A DNA stretch of 44,443 bases, from positions 1 to 44,443 of the forward strand of contig UQMI01000027.1 in the NCBI GenBank assembly GCA_900542045.1. Reading direction: 5' to 3'. Made by a program: the position numbers and the translations under genes. Below, in pieces: positions 16,001 to 24,177 of the stretch (the stretch's first letter is position 1; the number at the start of each line of letters is the position of its first letter). Below the pieces are notes generated by a model, which worked only from the letters and a program-made list of their open reading frames with translations, had not been told where the DNA came from and made no database searches. This DNA comes from an uncultured Blautia sp. Lineage in GTDB: Bacteria > Bacillota > Clostridia > Lachnospirales > Lachnospiraceae.

Positions 16001-17254
16001 TTATGATCTGATGACTTTCACTAACAGCAGAGCCAGAAGAAGCAGGATGACAGCGCCTGCTCCGCAGATGATGAAATAGGGTACGGGAGATTTCTCCTGG
16101 TTCAGCGTCTGAAGATATTCCGCATTGTCAATGGCGGTGGGTGTAGGTGATGCTTCCTGGGTTTGGGCCTGGATCACGCCCCGGCCGATCAGATGATCCT
16201 GATAATAGTATTCCTGGGCGATCCCTTCTTCCGTCTGATTTTCCGTAACCTGTATCTGGTTCAGGGTGACGCCGGTGGGAAGCATGGCATATCCTCCGGA
16301 CAGGGTAGCGTCCGCATCGGAATACTGTACCCGCTGAAAGTTCTGAAAGCCGTAGTCCAGCAGGTTCATGGCATCGGCGGGCGTCTGGGCCGTGGTGCCC
16401 ATAAGGACAACAGCAATGAGCAGCGTGCCGTTCCGTTCGGCAGCTGTTACCAGAGTGCTGCCGGAAGCCTGGGTATAACCGGTCTTTCCGGCCAGGATCC
16501 CCTCATACAGAGAAGTGCTGTTCTGGGCGGAAAGAGGAAAACTGTCGGTCAGGTTCCGGGGCGATGCTGTCATGTTAGTGGCCGGTATCGTATAGGAAAC
16601 TGCGGAACTGATGGTCCGGAAGGTTTCATTTTCAATGGCTGCCTGCATGATCAGAGCCAGATCGTGAGCAGTGGAGTGCTGGTTCTCATCATGAAGTCCG
16701 GTGGGATTGGCAAAGACGGTATTGGTACAGCCAAGCTCCGCGGCTTTCTGGTTCATCTGTTCCACAAAGGCTTCCACAGAACCGGACACATGCTCTGCCA
16801 CCTGCACACAGACATCATTGGCGGAAGCCAGCATGATGGCATAGAGACATTGCTCCATGGTGAGCTCTTCCCCCACCTGAGCGGCAATATTTACAGCGCC
16901 GCCGGAGGCCGCCGCCACTCCTGTCTGCGAGAAGGTGACGGTGTCAGACAGGGAACTGTTTTCCAGCGCCACCAGCATGGTCATGATCTTTACGGCGCTT
17001 CCCGGATAACGGACCTCATCTCCGGCCTGGTCAAACAGTACGGCGCCGGTGGTATCCTCCAGAAGATAGGCAGAAGGAGAGACAATCTCCGGCGCGGCAG
17101 GCCAGAGATCAGACTGGGCTGCGTCCTGGCTTTCTGTCTGGGCCGCCGCTTCCTGACCCTCAGCCGTGGCTGCAACGGTGACCGGCTGCAGAAGGGCCGC
17201 AGTCAGTGTCAGGGAAAGGGCATGTATTAAAAAACGATGTCTTTTCTTTTTCAT
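16001..17254 (-). CDS. D-alanyl-D-alanine carboxypeptidase (DacA/PBP5-like), copy 2
   Basis: A 417-residue paralog of the next gene and first in their operon (12-base gap). Signal peptide at residues 1-29, then a Gln/Glu/Ala-rich linker. Motifs are SAVK (the SxxK active-site Ser/Lys, about residue 86), SAND (SxN) and KTGYT. A C-terminal transmembrane helix (IICGAGAVILLLLALLLV) ends with a short cytoplasmic tail. The SxxK context is SAVKIM instead of the common STTKIM, but the catalytic Ser and Lys are kept, so activity is expected. Tandem duplication is the likely origin. GGAGG lies upstream of the ATG and the promoter is at 17330-17358. Confidence 0.9.
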   Translation of the reverse strand: MKKKRHRFLIHALSLTLTAALLQPVTVAATAEGQEAAAQTESQDAAQSDLWPAAPEIVSPSAYLLEDTTGAVLFDQAGDEVRYPGSAVKIMTMLVALENSSLSDTVTFSQTGVAAASGGAVNIAAQVGEELTMEQCLYAIMLASANDVCVQVAEHVSGSVEAFVEQMNQKAAELGCTNTVFANPTGLHDENQHSTAHDLALIMQAAIENETFRTISSAVSYTIPATNMTASPRNLTDSFPLSAQNSTSLYEGILAGKTGYTQASGSTLVTAAERNGTLLIAVVLMGTTAQTPADAMNLLDYGFQNFQRVQYSDADATLSGGYAMLPTGVTLNQIQVTENQTEEGIAQEYYYQDHLIGRGVIQAQTQEASPTPTAIDNAEYLQTLNQEKSPVPYFIICGAGAVILLLLALLLVKVIRS

Positions 17255-17329
17255 GGGTAACCTCCAGAAAATATTGTATGGACCAGACTGCCGGACAACA
17301 GATCCGGAGGCAGCCTGTCAAACCACCTT

Positions 17330-17358
17330 ATTATACCATATCCCCCTATTTCTTGCAA
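17330..17358 (-). promoter_or_regulatory. Promoter of the dacA-type operon, sharing its -35 with the divergent promoter
   Basis: On the minus strand TTGCAA (17358-17353) and TATAAT (17335-17330) are 17 bases apart, and the predicted start is near 17323. TTGCAA is self-complementary, so the same six bases are the -35 of the plus-strand promoter. Confidence 0.7.
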
Positions 17359-17381
17359 AATATATAAGAGAATGTTACAAT
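17353..17381 (+). promoter_or_regulatory. Promoter of the downstream glycosyltransferase run, sharing its -35
   Basis: TTGCAA (17353-17358) and TACAAT (17376-17381) are 17 bases apart. The predicted start is near 17388, after the in-frame ATG at 17380, which supports the ATG at 17419 as the real start of the gene. Confidence 0.65.
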
Positions 17382-17418
17382 GAAAAACAAAATAAGTAAA
17401 AGGACGGAAAAGTTCTAT

Positions 17419-19254
17419 ATGAGTAATTCGATTCAATGGAGCAGACTGCTGAAAAAGCTTTCCCCCTATACGATACAGAAGGGATTTCGGTATCTGAAGC
17501 ATTATGGACTGCGGGAATTCTGGATCCGGCTGCAGGAACGGTTTGAGCCGGAGGAGGTGCCTTACGGACCCTGGTACGAAGCATACCGGCCCTCAGAGGA
17601 AGAACTGGAAAAACAGAGAAAAGCCCGCTTTTCCTACAAACCTCTGATCAGTCTGGCGGTTCCGGCATATCGCACGCCGGAACTGTTTTTGCGGCAGATG
17701 ATGGATTCGCTGCTGGAACAGACGTATCCCAACTGGGAGCTGTGCATTGCCAACGGCAGTCCGGAGGATACGGAAATGGCGGCGGTGTTGCAGGAGTATG
17801 CAGGAAGAGATCCCAGGATCCGGTATGCTGACCTGACGGAGAATCAGGGGATTGCCGGCAATACCAACGCAGCCTTTGCCATGGCCCGGGGAGAATTCAT
17901 CGGCCTTCTGGATCACGATGATCTGCTGGCGCCCAATGCGCTGTACGAGGTTGTAAAAGTTCTGAATACCTGCAGACAGGCAGATGTGATCTATACAGAC
18001 GAAGATAAGGTCACCATGGATCTGTCGGAACATTTTCAGCCCCATCTGAAACCGGACTTTAATCTGGATCTGCTCCGTTCCAATAATTACATCTGTCATT
18101 TTCTGGTTGTCCGGAAATCTGTGGTGGACCGGGCGGGCGGGTTCCGTCCGGAATTTGACGGCGCCCAGGATTATGATTTTATTTTCCGGTGTACGGAAGC
18201 GGCATCGGAAATCTGCCATATACCGGAAATCCTGTATCACTGGAGAACACACAAGGCCTCCACAGCGGATAATCCTGCCAGCAAGATGTATGCTTTTGAG
18301 GCGGGGAAAAGGGCCATCGAAGCACATCTGGAGCGAATGGGCGAGAAAGGCACAGTCAGCCATACCCAGGATCTGGGCTTTTATCGTGTGAATTATCCGG
18401 TCCAGGGACATCCGCTGGTATCCATCATCATTCCCAACAAAGATGAAAAGGATACGCTGAAGGCCTGTCTGGATTCCATTTCCAGCAGGACCACTTATGA
18501 TGCCTATGAGATCCTCATTGTGGAGAACAACAGCACCTCCCGGGAAATTTTTGATTATTATGAAGAGATTGCCAGGGACAGCAGGATCCGGGTCGTGAAC
18601 TGGAAGGAAGGATTCAATTACTCTGCCATCAACAATTTCGGAGTGACCTTTGCCAGGGGTGAGTATCTTCTGTTCCTGAATAATGATGTGACTGTGATCA
18701 CGCCAAAATGGCTGGAAGAGCTGCTGGGCGTGTGCCAGAGACAGCAGGTGGGTGCAGTGGGCGCCCGTCTGTATTATCCCGATGATACCATACAGCATGC
18801 GGGGATCATTGTGGGAATGGGCGGCGTGGCCGGCAACCTGTTTACCGATCTTCCCAGAGAGCGTACAGGCTATCTTCACAAAGCGGCGCTGCTGCAGGAT
18901 ATGAGCGCAGTGACGGCCGCCTGTGTGATGGTGGACCGGAAGGCTTTTGAAGAGGCCGGCGGATTTACAGAGGAACTGGCAGTGGCTTTTAACGATGTGG
19001 ATCTCTGTCTGAAGATCCGGCAGAGAGGATATCTGGTCGTTTATCAGCCCTATGCGGAGCTTTATCATATGGAATCGAAAACCAGAGGAGAAGAGGACAG
19101 CGAAGAGAAGGTGCGCCGTTTTCAGTCTGAGATCGAATATATGCGGAGTCACTGGATTACGATCCTGAAAAATGGAGACCCTTATTACAATAAGAATCTT
19201 TCCCTGACCAAGTGGAATTATTCCCTTCGTCCTCTGAATGGAGGTAAGCCATGA
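17419..19254 (+). CDS. Tandem GT2 glycosyltransferase (paralog 3, no N-terminal beta domains)
   Basis: A 611-residue glycosyltransferase with two GT2 domains. Domain A starts ISLAVPAYRTP (about residue 76) with DHDDLL and YTDEDKV. Domain B starts at VSIIIPNKDE (about 334) with LIVENNS, FLNNDVTVI and FNDVDLCLK, and ends NGDPYYNKNLSL. Only about 70 residues precede domain A, against about 280-300 in the paralogs at 7150 and 9723. An in-frame ATG at 17380 overlaps the predicted -10 box, so the start at 17419 (MSNSIQWSRL) is preferred, although its ribosome site (AAGGACGG) is modest. The next GT2 gene overlaps its stop by 4 bases. Confidence 0.85.
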   Translation: MSNSIQWSRLLKKLSPYTIQKGFRYLKHYGLREFWIRLQERFEPEEVPYGPWYEAYRPSEEELEKQRKARFSYKPLISLAVPAYRTPELFLRQMMDSLLEQTYPNWELCIANGSPEDTEMAAVLQEYAGRDPRIRYADLTENQGIAGNTNAAFAMARGEFIGLLDHDDLLAPNALYEVVKVLNTCRQADVIYTDEDKVTMDLSEHFQPHLKPDFNLDLLRSNNYICHFLVVRKSVVDRAGGFRPEFDGAQDYDFIFRCTEAASEICHIPEILYHWRTHKASTADNPASKMYAFEAGKRAIEAHLERMGEKGTVSHTQDLGFYRVNYPVQGHPLVSIIIPNKDEKDTLKACLDSISSRTTYDAYEILIVENNSTSREIFDYYEEIARDSRIRVVNWKEGFNYSAINNFGVTFARGEYLLFLNNDVTVITPKWLEELLGVCQRQQVGAVGARLYYPDDTIQHAGIIVGMGGVAGNLFTDLPRERTGYLHKAALLQDMSAVTAACVMVDRKAFEEAGGFTEELAVAFNDVDLCLKIRQRGYLVVYQPYAELYHMESKTRGEEDSEEKVRRFQSEIEYMRSHWITILKNGDPYYNKNLSLTKWNYSLRPLNGGKP

Positions 19255-20252
19255 AAGACCAGGCAGGTATGCAGCCGGAAGAGGCAATGAAAAAAACAAT
19301 GCAGGAAGTTTCGGTGATCATACCGAATTTCAATGGAAAACATTATCTGGAAATCTGTCTGGAGGCGCTGGCATCCCAGACTGTGGGCTGGTTCTCCGTC
19401 TATGTGGTGGACAATGGATCCACAGACGGAAGCGTAGAATGGCTGAAGGCAAAGCATCCTCTGGTACAGGTGATCGCTCTGGAAAAGAATTTTGGATTCT
19501 GCCGGGCAGTGAATGAGGGGATAAAAGCCAGTAAAACGCCCTATGTGATTCTACTGAATAATGATACCAAGGTGCATCCGGATTTTATTGAGGAAATGAT
19601 TGCGGGAATCCGCAGACATAAAAACTGTTTTTCCGGTCAGGCAAAAATGATCCAGTATCATGACCGGAGCCGTATTGATGATGCGGGAAATCTTTATAAT
19701 GCTCTGGGCTGGGCTTTCGCCCGTGGGAAAGGTGTTGATGTGCAGAAGTACAGCAGAGAAGAGAAGATCTTTACCTGCTGTGCCGGTGCGGCGATCTACC
19801 GCCGGAAGCTGCTGTTGGAAATGGGAGGTTTTGACGAAGAACACTTTGCCTATCTGGAGGATATGGATGTGGGATATCGCGCCAGGATATGGGGATATGA
19901 AAACTGGTATTTCCCGAATGCTGTAGTCTATCATGTGGGAAGCGGCACTACGGGATCGCAGTACAATCAGTTTAAGACCCGTTACTCTTCCAGGAACAAT
20001 GTTTATCTGGTATATAAAAACATGCCGTTTGGACAGATTGTTTTGAATTTTCCATTTCTGGCTGTAGGTTTTACAGTAAAATTTCTATTCTTTCTCCGGA
20101 AAGGGCTGGGCAGGGAATACCTGGCAGGGATCAAAAATGGTCTGCAGCTGTGTCGGAAAGAGAAAAAGGTGAAATTCGAATCGAAAAACATCATAAATTA
20201 TCTAAAAATACAGCAAGAATTATGGGCAAATATTGGGAAAAGACTGAAATAA
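19251..20252 (+). CDS. GT2 glycosyltransferase, rhamnosyltransferase-like
   Basis: A 333-residue single-domain GT-A enzyme. SVIIPNFNGKHYLEICLEAL opens the fold (about 21-40), followed by VVDNGSTDGS, NFGFCRAVNEGI and LLNNDTKVHPDF (metal-binding region). The late segment GFDEEHFAYLEDMDVGYRA carries the catalytic ED typical of rhamnosyltransferase-like GT2 enzymes. A hydrophobic stretch near 265-285 suggests membrane association. GGAGG lies 6 bases before the ATG, which overlaps the preceding stop (ATGA), indicating translational coupling. It probably transfers rhamnose or another dTDP-sugar to the lipid-linked chain; donor and acceptor are not determinable. Confidence 0.87.
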   Translation: MKDQAGMQPEEAMKKTMQEVSVIIPNFNGKHYLEICLEALASQTVGWFSVYVVDNGSTDGSVEWLKAKHPLVQVIALEKNFGFCRAVNEGIKASKTPYVILLNNDTKVHPDFIEEMIAGIRRHKNCFSGQAKMIQYHDRSRIDDAGNLYNALGWAFARGKGVDVQKYSREEKIFTCCAGAAIYRRKLLLEMGGFDEEHFAYLEDMDVGYRARIWGYENWYFPNAVVYHVGSGTTGSQYNQFKTRYSSRNNVYLVYKNMPFGQIVLNFPFLAVGFTVKFLFFLRKGLGREYLAGIKNGLQLCRKEKKVKFESKNIINYLKIQQELWANIGKRLK

Positions 20253-20309
20253 AGGCAATTTTTCAAAATTTATTCACAAAAATTTCAGAAATAAAAAAAG
20301 AATATTTTG

Positions 20310-20338
20310 TTGCCTTTTAAAGACAACTATTATATAGT
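20310..20338 (+). promoter_or_regulatory. Putative promoter of the initiating transferase gene
   Basis: TTGCCT (20310-20315) and TATAGT (20333-20338) are 17 bases apart within a very A/T-rich gap (20253-20393). AAAGGCAA (20251-20258) and TTGCCTTT (20310-20317) could pair around a 51-base loop, but that is too open to call a terminator. Confidence 0.5.
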
Positions 20339-20393
20339 ATAGAATGTTAAAGCGTTCCCTCGGACCAAAGAGAACCGATTGGGGTGATTAGGA

Positions 20394-21797
20394 TTGATAA
20401 AGGATAATCAAAAGTATTTTAATCGGATGCATGTGCTGATTGATGCTTTTGTGATTGCAGCGTCCTATGTACTTGCCTGGACGCTGAAATTCCAGACTCC
20501 TCTGTTCGATAAGAGCGGCGGCAGGCTCAGCTTTGAGCAGTATATGTTTGCCCTGCTGTTTATTGTGCCGGGGTACCTGGTGCTGTATCACGCATTTAAC
20601 CTGTATACTTCCAAACGTGTACAGGGACGGAGACTGGAACTGGCGAATATTCTGAAGGCGAATATTCTTGGCGTGCTGCTGATCATATTCGCTCTTTATA
20701 TGCTTCGTGAAATTGACTTTTCCAGAGGACTGATCTATATTTTCTGTGCCATTAACGTGGTGGCAGAGACCTTTGTCCGGAATCTGATCCGCTATATTCT
20801 TCGTGATATGCGCCGCAGAGGTCTGAACCAGAAATATATTCTGCTGGTGGGATACAGCCGTGCAGCAGAAGAATATGTAGACCGCATTCTGCAGAATCCG
20901 CAGTGGGGATATACCATCAGGGGAATCCTGGACGACAATGTGAAAGCGGGAACCACTTACAAGGGCATTAAGGTGATCGGCAGGATCGCGAATCTGATGG
21001 TGATACTGCCGGCAAACTGTCTGGATGAGATTGTGATCACTCTGGGTCTGAACGAGTATTATCGTCTGGAAGAAATTGTTGCGCTGTGTGAAAAATCGGG
21101 TGTGCATACAAAGTTCATTCCGGATTATAATAAGATTATTCCAACCAAACCATATACGGAAGATATATTGGGACTGCCTGTGATCAATATCCGCTATGTG
21201 CCGCTGACAAATACATTTAACGCTGTGGTCAAGCGTCTGATGGATATTGTGGGATCCATCGCGGGAATCATCATTGCCTCTCCGCTGATGCTGGTTATGT
21301 GTATACTGATCAAGCTTACTTCACCGGGGCCGCTGATCTACAAGCAGGAGAGAGTAGGTTTGCACAACAAGACGTTCTGGATGTATAAGTTCCGATCTAT
21401 GGAGGTACAGCCGGAACAGGAAGAGAAGAAGGCCTGGACGGTGAGAAATGACCCCAGGGTAACCGGAATCGGGAAATTTATGCGCCGAACCAGTATTGAT
21501 GAACTTCCGCAGCTGTTTAATATCCTGAAGGGGAATATGAGCCTGGTAGGCCCCCGGCCGGAACGGCCATTTTTTGTGGAAAAGTTCAGAGAAGAAATAC
21601 CGAGATACATGGTGAAGCATCAGGTGAGGCCTGGTCTTACCGGGTGGGCGCAGGTGAACGGATATCGCGGCGACACGTCCATACGGAAGCGAATTGAGTA
21701 CGACTTATATTATATTGAGAACTGGACAGTGGGATTTGATATCAAAATTATGTTTCTCACAATTTTCAAAGGTTTTGTAAATAAGAACGCGTACTAA
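20394..21797 (+). CDS. Undecaprenyl-phosphate sugar phosphotransferase (CpsE/WbaP family)
   Basis: Starts polysaccharide synthesis by moving a sugar-1-phosphate (commonly glucose or galactose) from a UDP-sugar to undecaprenyl phosphate in the membrane. The 467 residues comprise four N-terminal membrane helices, a CoA-binding-like Rossmann region (about 140-265; ILLVGYSRAAEEYVDRIL) and a C-terminal bacterial sugar transferase domain. That domain shows KRLMDIVGSIAGIIIASPLM, PGPLIYKQERVG, MYKFRSM, RRTSIDELPQLFNILKG, SLVGPRPE and RPGLTGWAQVNG. The start is TTG at 20394, supported by GGGGTGAT five bases upstream, a strong match to the anti-Shine-Dalgarno. The LCP gene follows after 19 bp. Confidence 0.93.
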   Translation: MIKDNQKYFNRMHVLIDAFVIAASYVLAWTLKFQTPLFDKSGGRLSFEQYMFALLFIVPGYLVLYHAFNLYTSKRVQGRRLELANILKANILGVLLIIFALYMLREIDFSRGLIYIFCAINVVAETFVRNLIRYILRDMRRRGLNQKYILLVGYSRAAEEYVDRILQNPQWGYTIRGILDDNVKAGTTYKGIKVIGRIANLMVILPANCLDEIVITLGLNEYYRLEEIVALCEKSGVHTKFIPDYNKIIPTKPYTEDILGLPVINIRYVPLTNTFNAVVKRLMDIVGSIAGIIIASPLMLVMCILIKLTSPGPLIYKQERVGLHNKTFWMYKFRSMEVQPEQEEKKAWTVRNDPRVTGIGKFMRRTSIDELPQLFNILKGNMSLVGPRPERPFFVEKFREEIPRYMVKHQVRPGLTGWAQVNGYRGDTSIRKRIEYDLYYIENWTVGFDIKIMFLTIFKGFVNKNAY

Positions 21798-21816
21798 AAT
21801 ACAAGGGGAAAAAAAG

Positions 21817-22950
21817 ATGAAAAAGTCTGGAGTAGCGAAGAAAATACTATTTGCGTTTGAAATCATTATTTTGCTGGTTCTGATCGGAGGACTGTTCGTA
21901 TACGGAAAGATCAATTCCAGTCTGGATAAGTTGAATACGACAGAAATAGATGAAAATTCTGTGGGCATCAACGAAGATATCGTACAAAGTGAACGGCTTC
22001 AGGGATATACAAATATTGCCATTTTCGGAATTGACAGCCGTGGTGAGGGTTCGGAGCTGAGTGCGGAGAACAGTGATGTGATCATAATCGCGAGTATCAA
22101 TAATGACACAAAGGAAGTCAAGCTGGTTTCCCTGTATCGTGATACCCTGTTGGATGTGGGAAACGATTCTTACGAAAAATGTAACGCAGCTTATGCCTAC
22201 GGCGGTGCCCAGCAGGCTCTGACCATGCTGAACACCAATCTGGATTTGAACATTCAGGATTATGTGACTGTAAATTTCGCGGCGGTTACGGAAGTAGTGG
22301 ATTGTCTTGGCGGTGTGGATATTGAGATGACCCGGGATGAAGTGATCCATATGAATAACTATTGTGAAGGAACGGCGGCGGTTACCGGTAAGAGTTATGA
22401 GCCCATCGAAGTGCCGGCGGAGGATATAACGCAGACGTATCATCTGGATGGTACCCAGGCAACTTCTTATGCCCGTATCCGTTACGGCGGCGGAGATGAT
22501 TATAAGAGAACGGAGCGCCAGAGAACGGTGATCACTAAATTGGTAGAAAAAGCCAAAAAAGCCAGCCTGTCTCAGCTGACTGAGATTATGGACCGGGTAT
22601 TCCCTCTTATTGAGACATCTTTCCAGAAGAATGAGATTTTTGAAATGGGAGCCAGTATGTTATCCTACAATCTGGGCGAGTCCATGGGCTTCCCCAAGGG
22701 GTTTGTACCTGTAACCTTTGAGACAAAAGGATCCTGCGTAGTACCGGTTACTCTCAGAAATAACGTTGTGGAACTGCATAACTTCCTGTTTGGTACGGAC
22801 ACCGGATATGAACCGTCTGAGACTGTGTTGCATCGCAGTGAGGTGATCGTCAGTCTGTCCGGATACGATGAGACCTATTTTGCCAACAGTACGGATTCTG
22901 CTGACAGTACAGAGACAGACAGTTCCGGAACATACAGTACAGAATATTAA
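21817..22950 (+). CDS. LytR-CpsA-Psr (LCP) family cell-wall glycopolymer ligase
   Basis: Transfers undecaprenyl-linked glycopolymer to peptidoglycan on the outer face of the membrane. The 377 residues have a single N-terminal signal anchor (about 10-30). The LCP domain follows, with NIAIFGIDSRGEGSELSAEN (Asp73, Arg75), SDVIIIASIN and VSLYRDT (Arg108), all expected polyprenyl-pyrophosphate-binding positions. HLDGTQATSYARIRYGGGDD and the basic KRTERQRTVI helix complete the domain. The last 20 or so residues are Ser/Thr/Asp-rich. Its place directly after the initiating transferase suggests that the polymer made here is attached to the wall. Confidence 0.93.
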   Translation: MKKSGVAKKILFAFEIIILLVLIGGLFVYGKINSSLDKLNTTEIDENSVGINEDIVQSERLQGYTNIAIFGIDSRGEGSELSAENSDVIIIASINNDTKEVKLVSLYRDTLLDVGNDSYEKCNAAYAYGGAQQALTMLNTNLDLNIQDYVTVNFAAVTEVVDCLGGVDIEMTRDEVIHMNNYCEGTAAVTGKSYEPIEVPAEDITQTYHLDGTQATSYARIRYGGGDDYKRTERQRTVITKLVEKAKKASLSQLTEIMDRVFPLIETSFQKNEIFEMGASMLSYNLGESMGFPKGFVPVTFETKGSCVVPVTLRNNVVELHNFLFGTDTGYEPSETVLHRSEVIVSLSGYDETYFANSTDSADSTETDSSGTYSTEY

Positions 22951-23025
22951 GATGATACCAGAAGCAGGATTTATCTGGTAGCTTTTCAATCATAACGGAA
23001 CATGATATTTACGCAGAAAGAGATA

Positions 23026-23055
23026 AGAGGCTGCCGCAGATTGTGGCAGCTTTTC
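23026..23055 (+). terminator. Intrinsic terminator after the LCP gene
   Basis: GCTGCCGCA (23030-23038) pairs with TGTGGCAGC (23042-23050), with one G-T pair and a 3-base loop, followed by TTTTCT. Confidence 0.75.
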
Positions 23056-23122
23056 TATTGGATTTCTTTTACCAGCATTCTGATTTTTATACAGAAATAC
23101 GCCGCAGACAGAGGAGGAGAGT

Positions 23123-24064
23123 ATGGCAGAATATACAGACAGAAAAACCGTAGATGTGCTGATACCGACTTACCGGCCGGGAAAGGAACTGGAACAGCTT
23201 CTGGAGATGCTGGAACGGCAGACCTATCCCCTGAAACATATACGGATCGTGAATACAGAGCAGGAACTCTGGAATTTTGGAGTCGAGGAGCGGCACCCCC
23301 GGGTGCTTGTGCGGCATATTTCCAGAGAAGAATTTGATCATGGCGGGACCCGGGCAGCAATGGCCGGGGAAAGTGACAGTGATATCCTGGTGTTTATGAC
23401 CCAGGATGCAGTGCCTCAGAATAAATATCTGATCGAAGAACTGGTGCGGGCACTGGAAGCGGACAATGTGCGGGCAGCTTATGCAAGGCAGCTGCCTGCC
23501 GTAGACTGTACGGAGGCGGAGCGTTTTACCCGGATGTTTAATTATCCTCCCAAAAGCAGGATCAAGACCCAGAAGGATCTTCCAGTCCTGGGGATCAAGA
23601 CATTTTTCTGCTCCAATGTGTGCGCTGCCTATGACAGAGAAACATATCTGCAGCTGGGAGGCTTTGTAAAGCGGACCATTTTCAATGAAGATATGATCTA
23701 TGCATCCAGGGTGATCCGTGGCGGATATGCCATTGCCTATGCAGCTTCTGCCAAAGTCACCCATTCCCATAACTATACCTGTTCCCAGCAGTTTCACCGA
23801 AATTTTGATCTGGGGGTATCCCAGGCGGAATATCCGGAAGTGTTTCAGGGAATCCCTTCCGAAGGCGAGGGGATCCGGCTGGTCCGGGCAACAGCCTCTC
23901 ATCTGATCGCGCAGCATAAATGGATGGAACTGCCGGAACTGTTTTTCCAGAGTGTCAGTAAATATGCCGGCTATTTCCTGGGAAAGCGTTATAAGAAGCT
24001 TCCGGAAAAACTGATTCTCCGGTGGACAGCCAGTCCGAATTACTGGAGAAAAAGTCAAAAGTGA
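23123..24064 (+). CDS. GT2 glycosyltransferase, rhamnosyltransferase-like
   Basis: A 313-residue GT-A enzyme. VDVLIPTYRPGKELEQLL opens the fold; REEFDHGGTRAAMAGES (about 71-87) is the segment typical of bacterial rhamnosyltransferases; VFMTQDAVPQN is the metal-binding region (QDA replacing the usual DxD-like position). NEDMIYASRVIRGGY carries the late catalytic acid, and HSHNYTCSQQFHRNFDLG is usual for this subfamily. GGAGGAGAG lies just before the ATG. It is the last clear glycan gene of the locus and is transcribed after a terminator, so it may have its own promoter or depend on read-through. Confidence 0.85.
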   Translation: MAEYTDRKTVDVLIPTYRPGKELEQLLEMLERQTYPLKHIRIVNTEQELWNFGVEERHPRVLVRHISREEFDHGGTRAAMAGESDSDILVFMTQDAVPQNKYLIEELVRALEADNVRAAYARQLPAVDCTEAERFTRMFNYPPKSRIKTQKDLPVLGIKTFFCSNVCAAYDRETYLQLGGFVKRTIFNEDMIYASRVIRGGYAIAYAASAKVTHSHNYTCSQQFHRNFDLGVSQAEYPEVFQGIPSEGEGIRLVRATASHLIAQHKWMELPELFFQSVSKYAGYFLGKRYKKLPEKLILRWTASPNYWRKSQK

Positions 24065-24177
24065 CCTTCACTTATTTTTAAAAATTCCATCACAGTTTAA
24101 ACACAATTGACTGATAGACTTAAGCTCATCAAAAAGAAAAAGGAAAACGAAATCGGATACGAAAGGAGCCAATGGCT

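Noticed and set aside
17380..17418. ATG at 17380 as the start of the third tandem-GT2 gene.
   Set aside because: It lies inside the predicted -10 box of the promoter, so a transcript from that promoter would not contain it.
20251..20317. AAAGGCAA/TTGCCTTT pair as a terminator.
   Set aside because: Only 8 base pairs close a 51-base A/T-rich loop, too weak for an intrinsic terminator.
24172..24177. ATG at 24172 as the start of htrA.
   Set aside because: The ribosome site is only 3 bases away from it; the ATG at 24178 has normal spacing. The difference is two residues.
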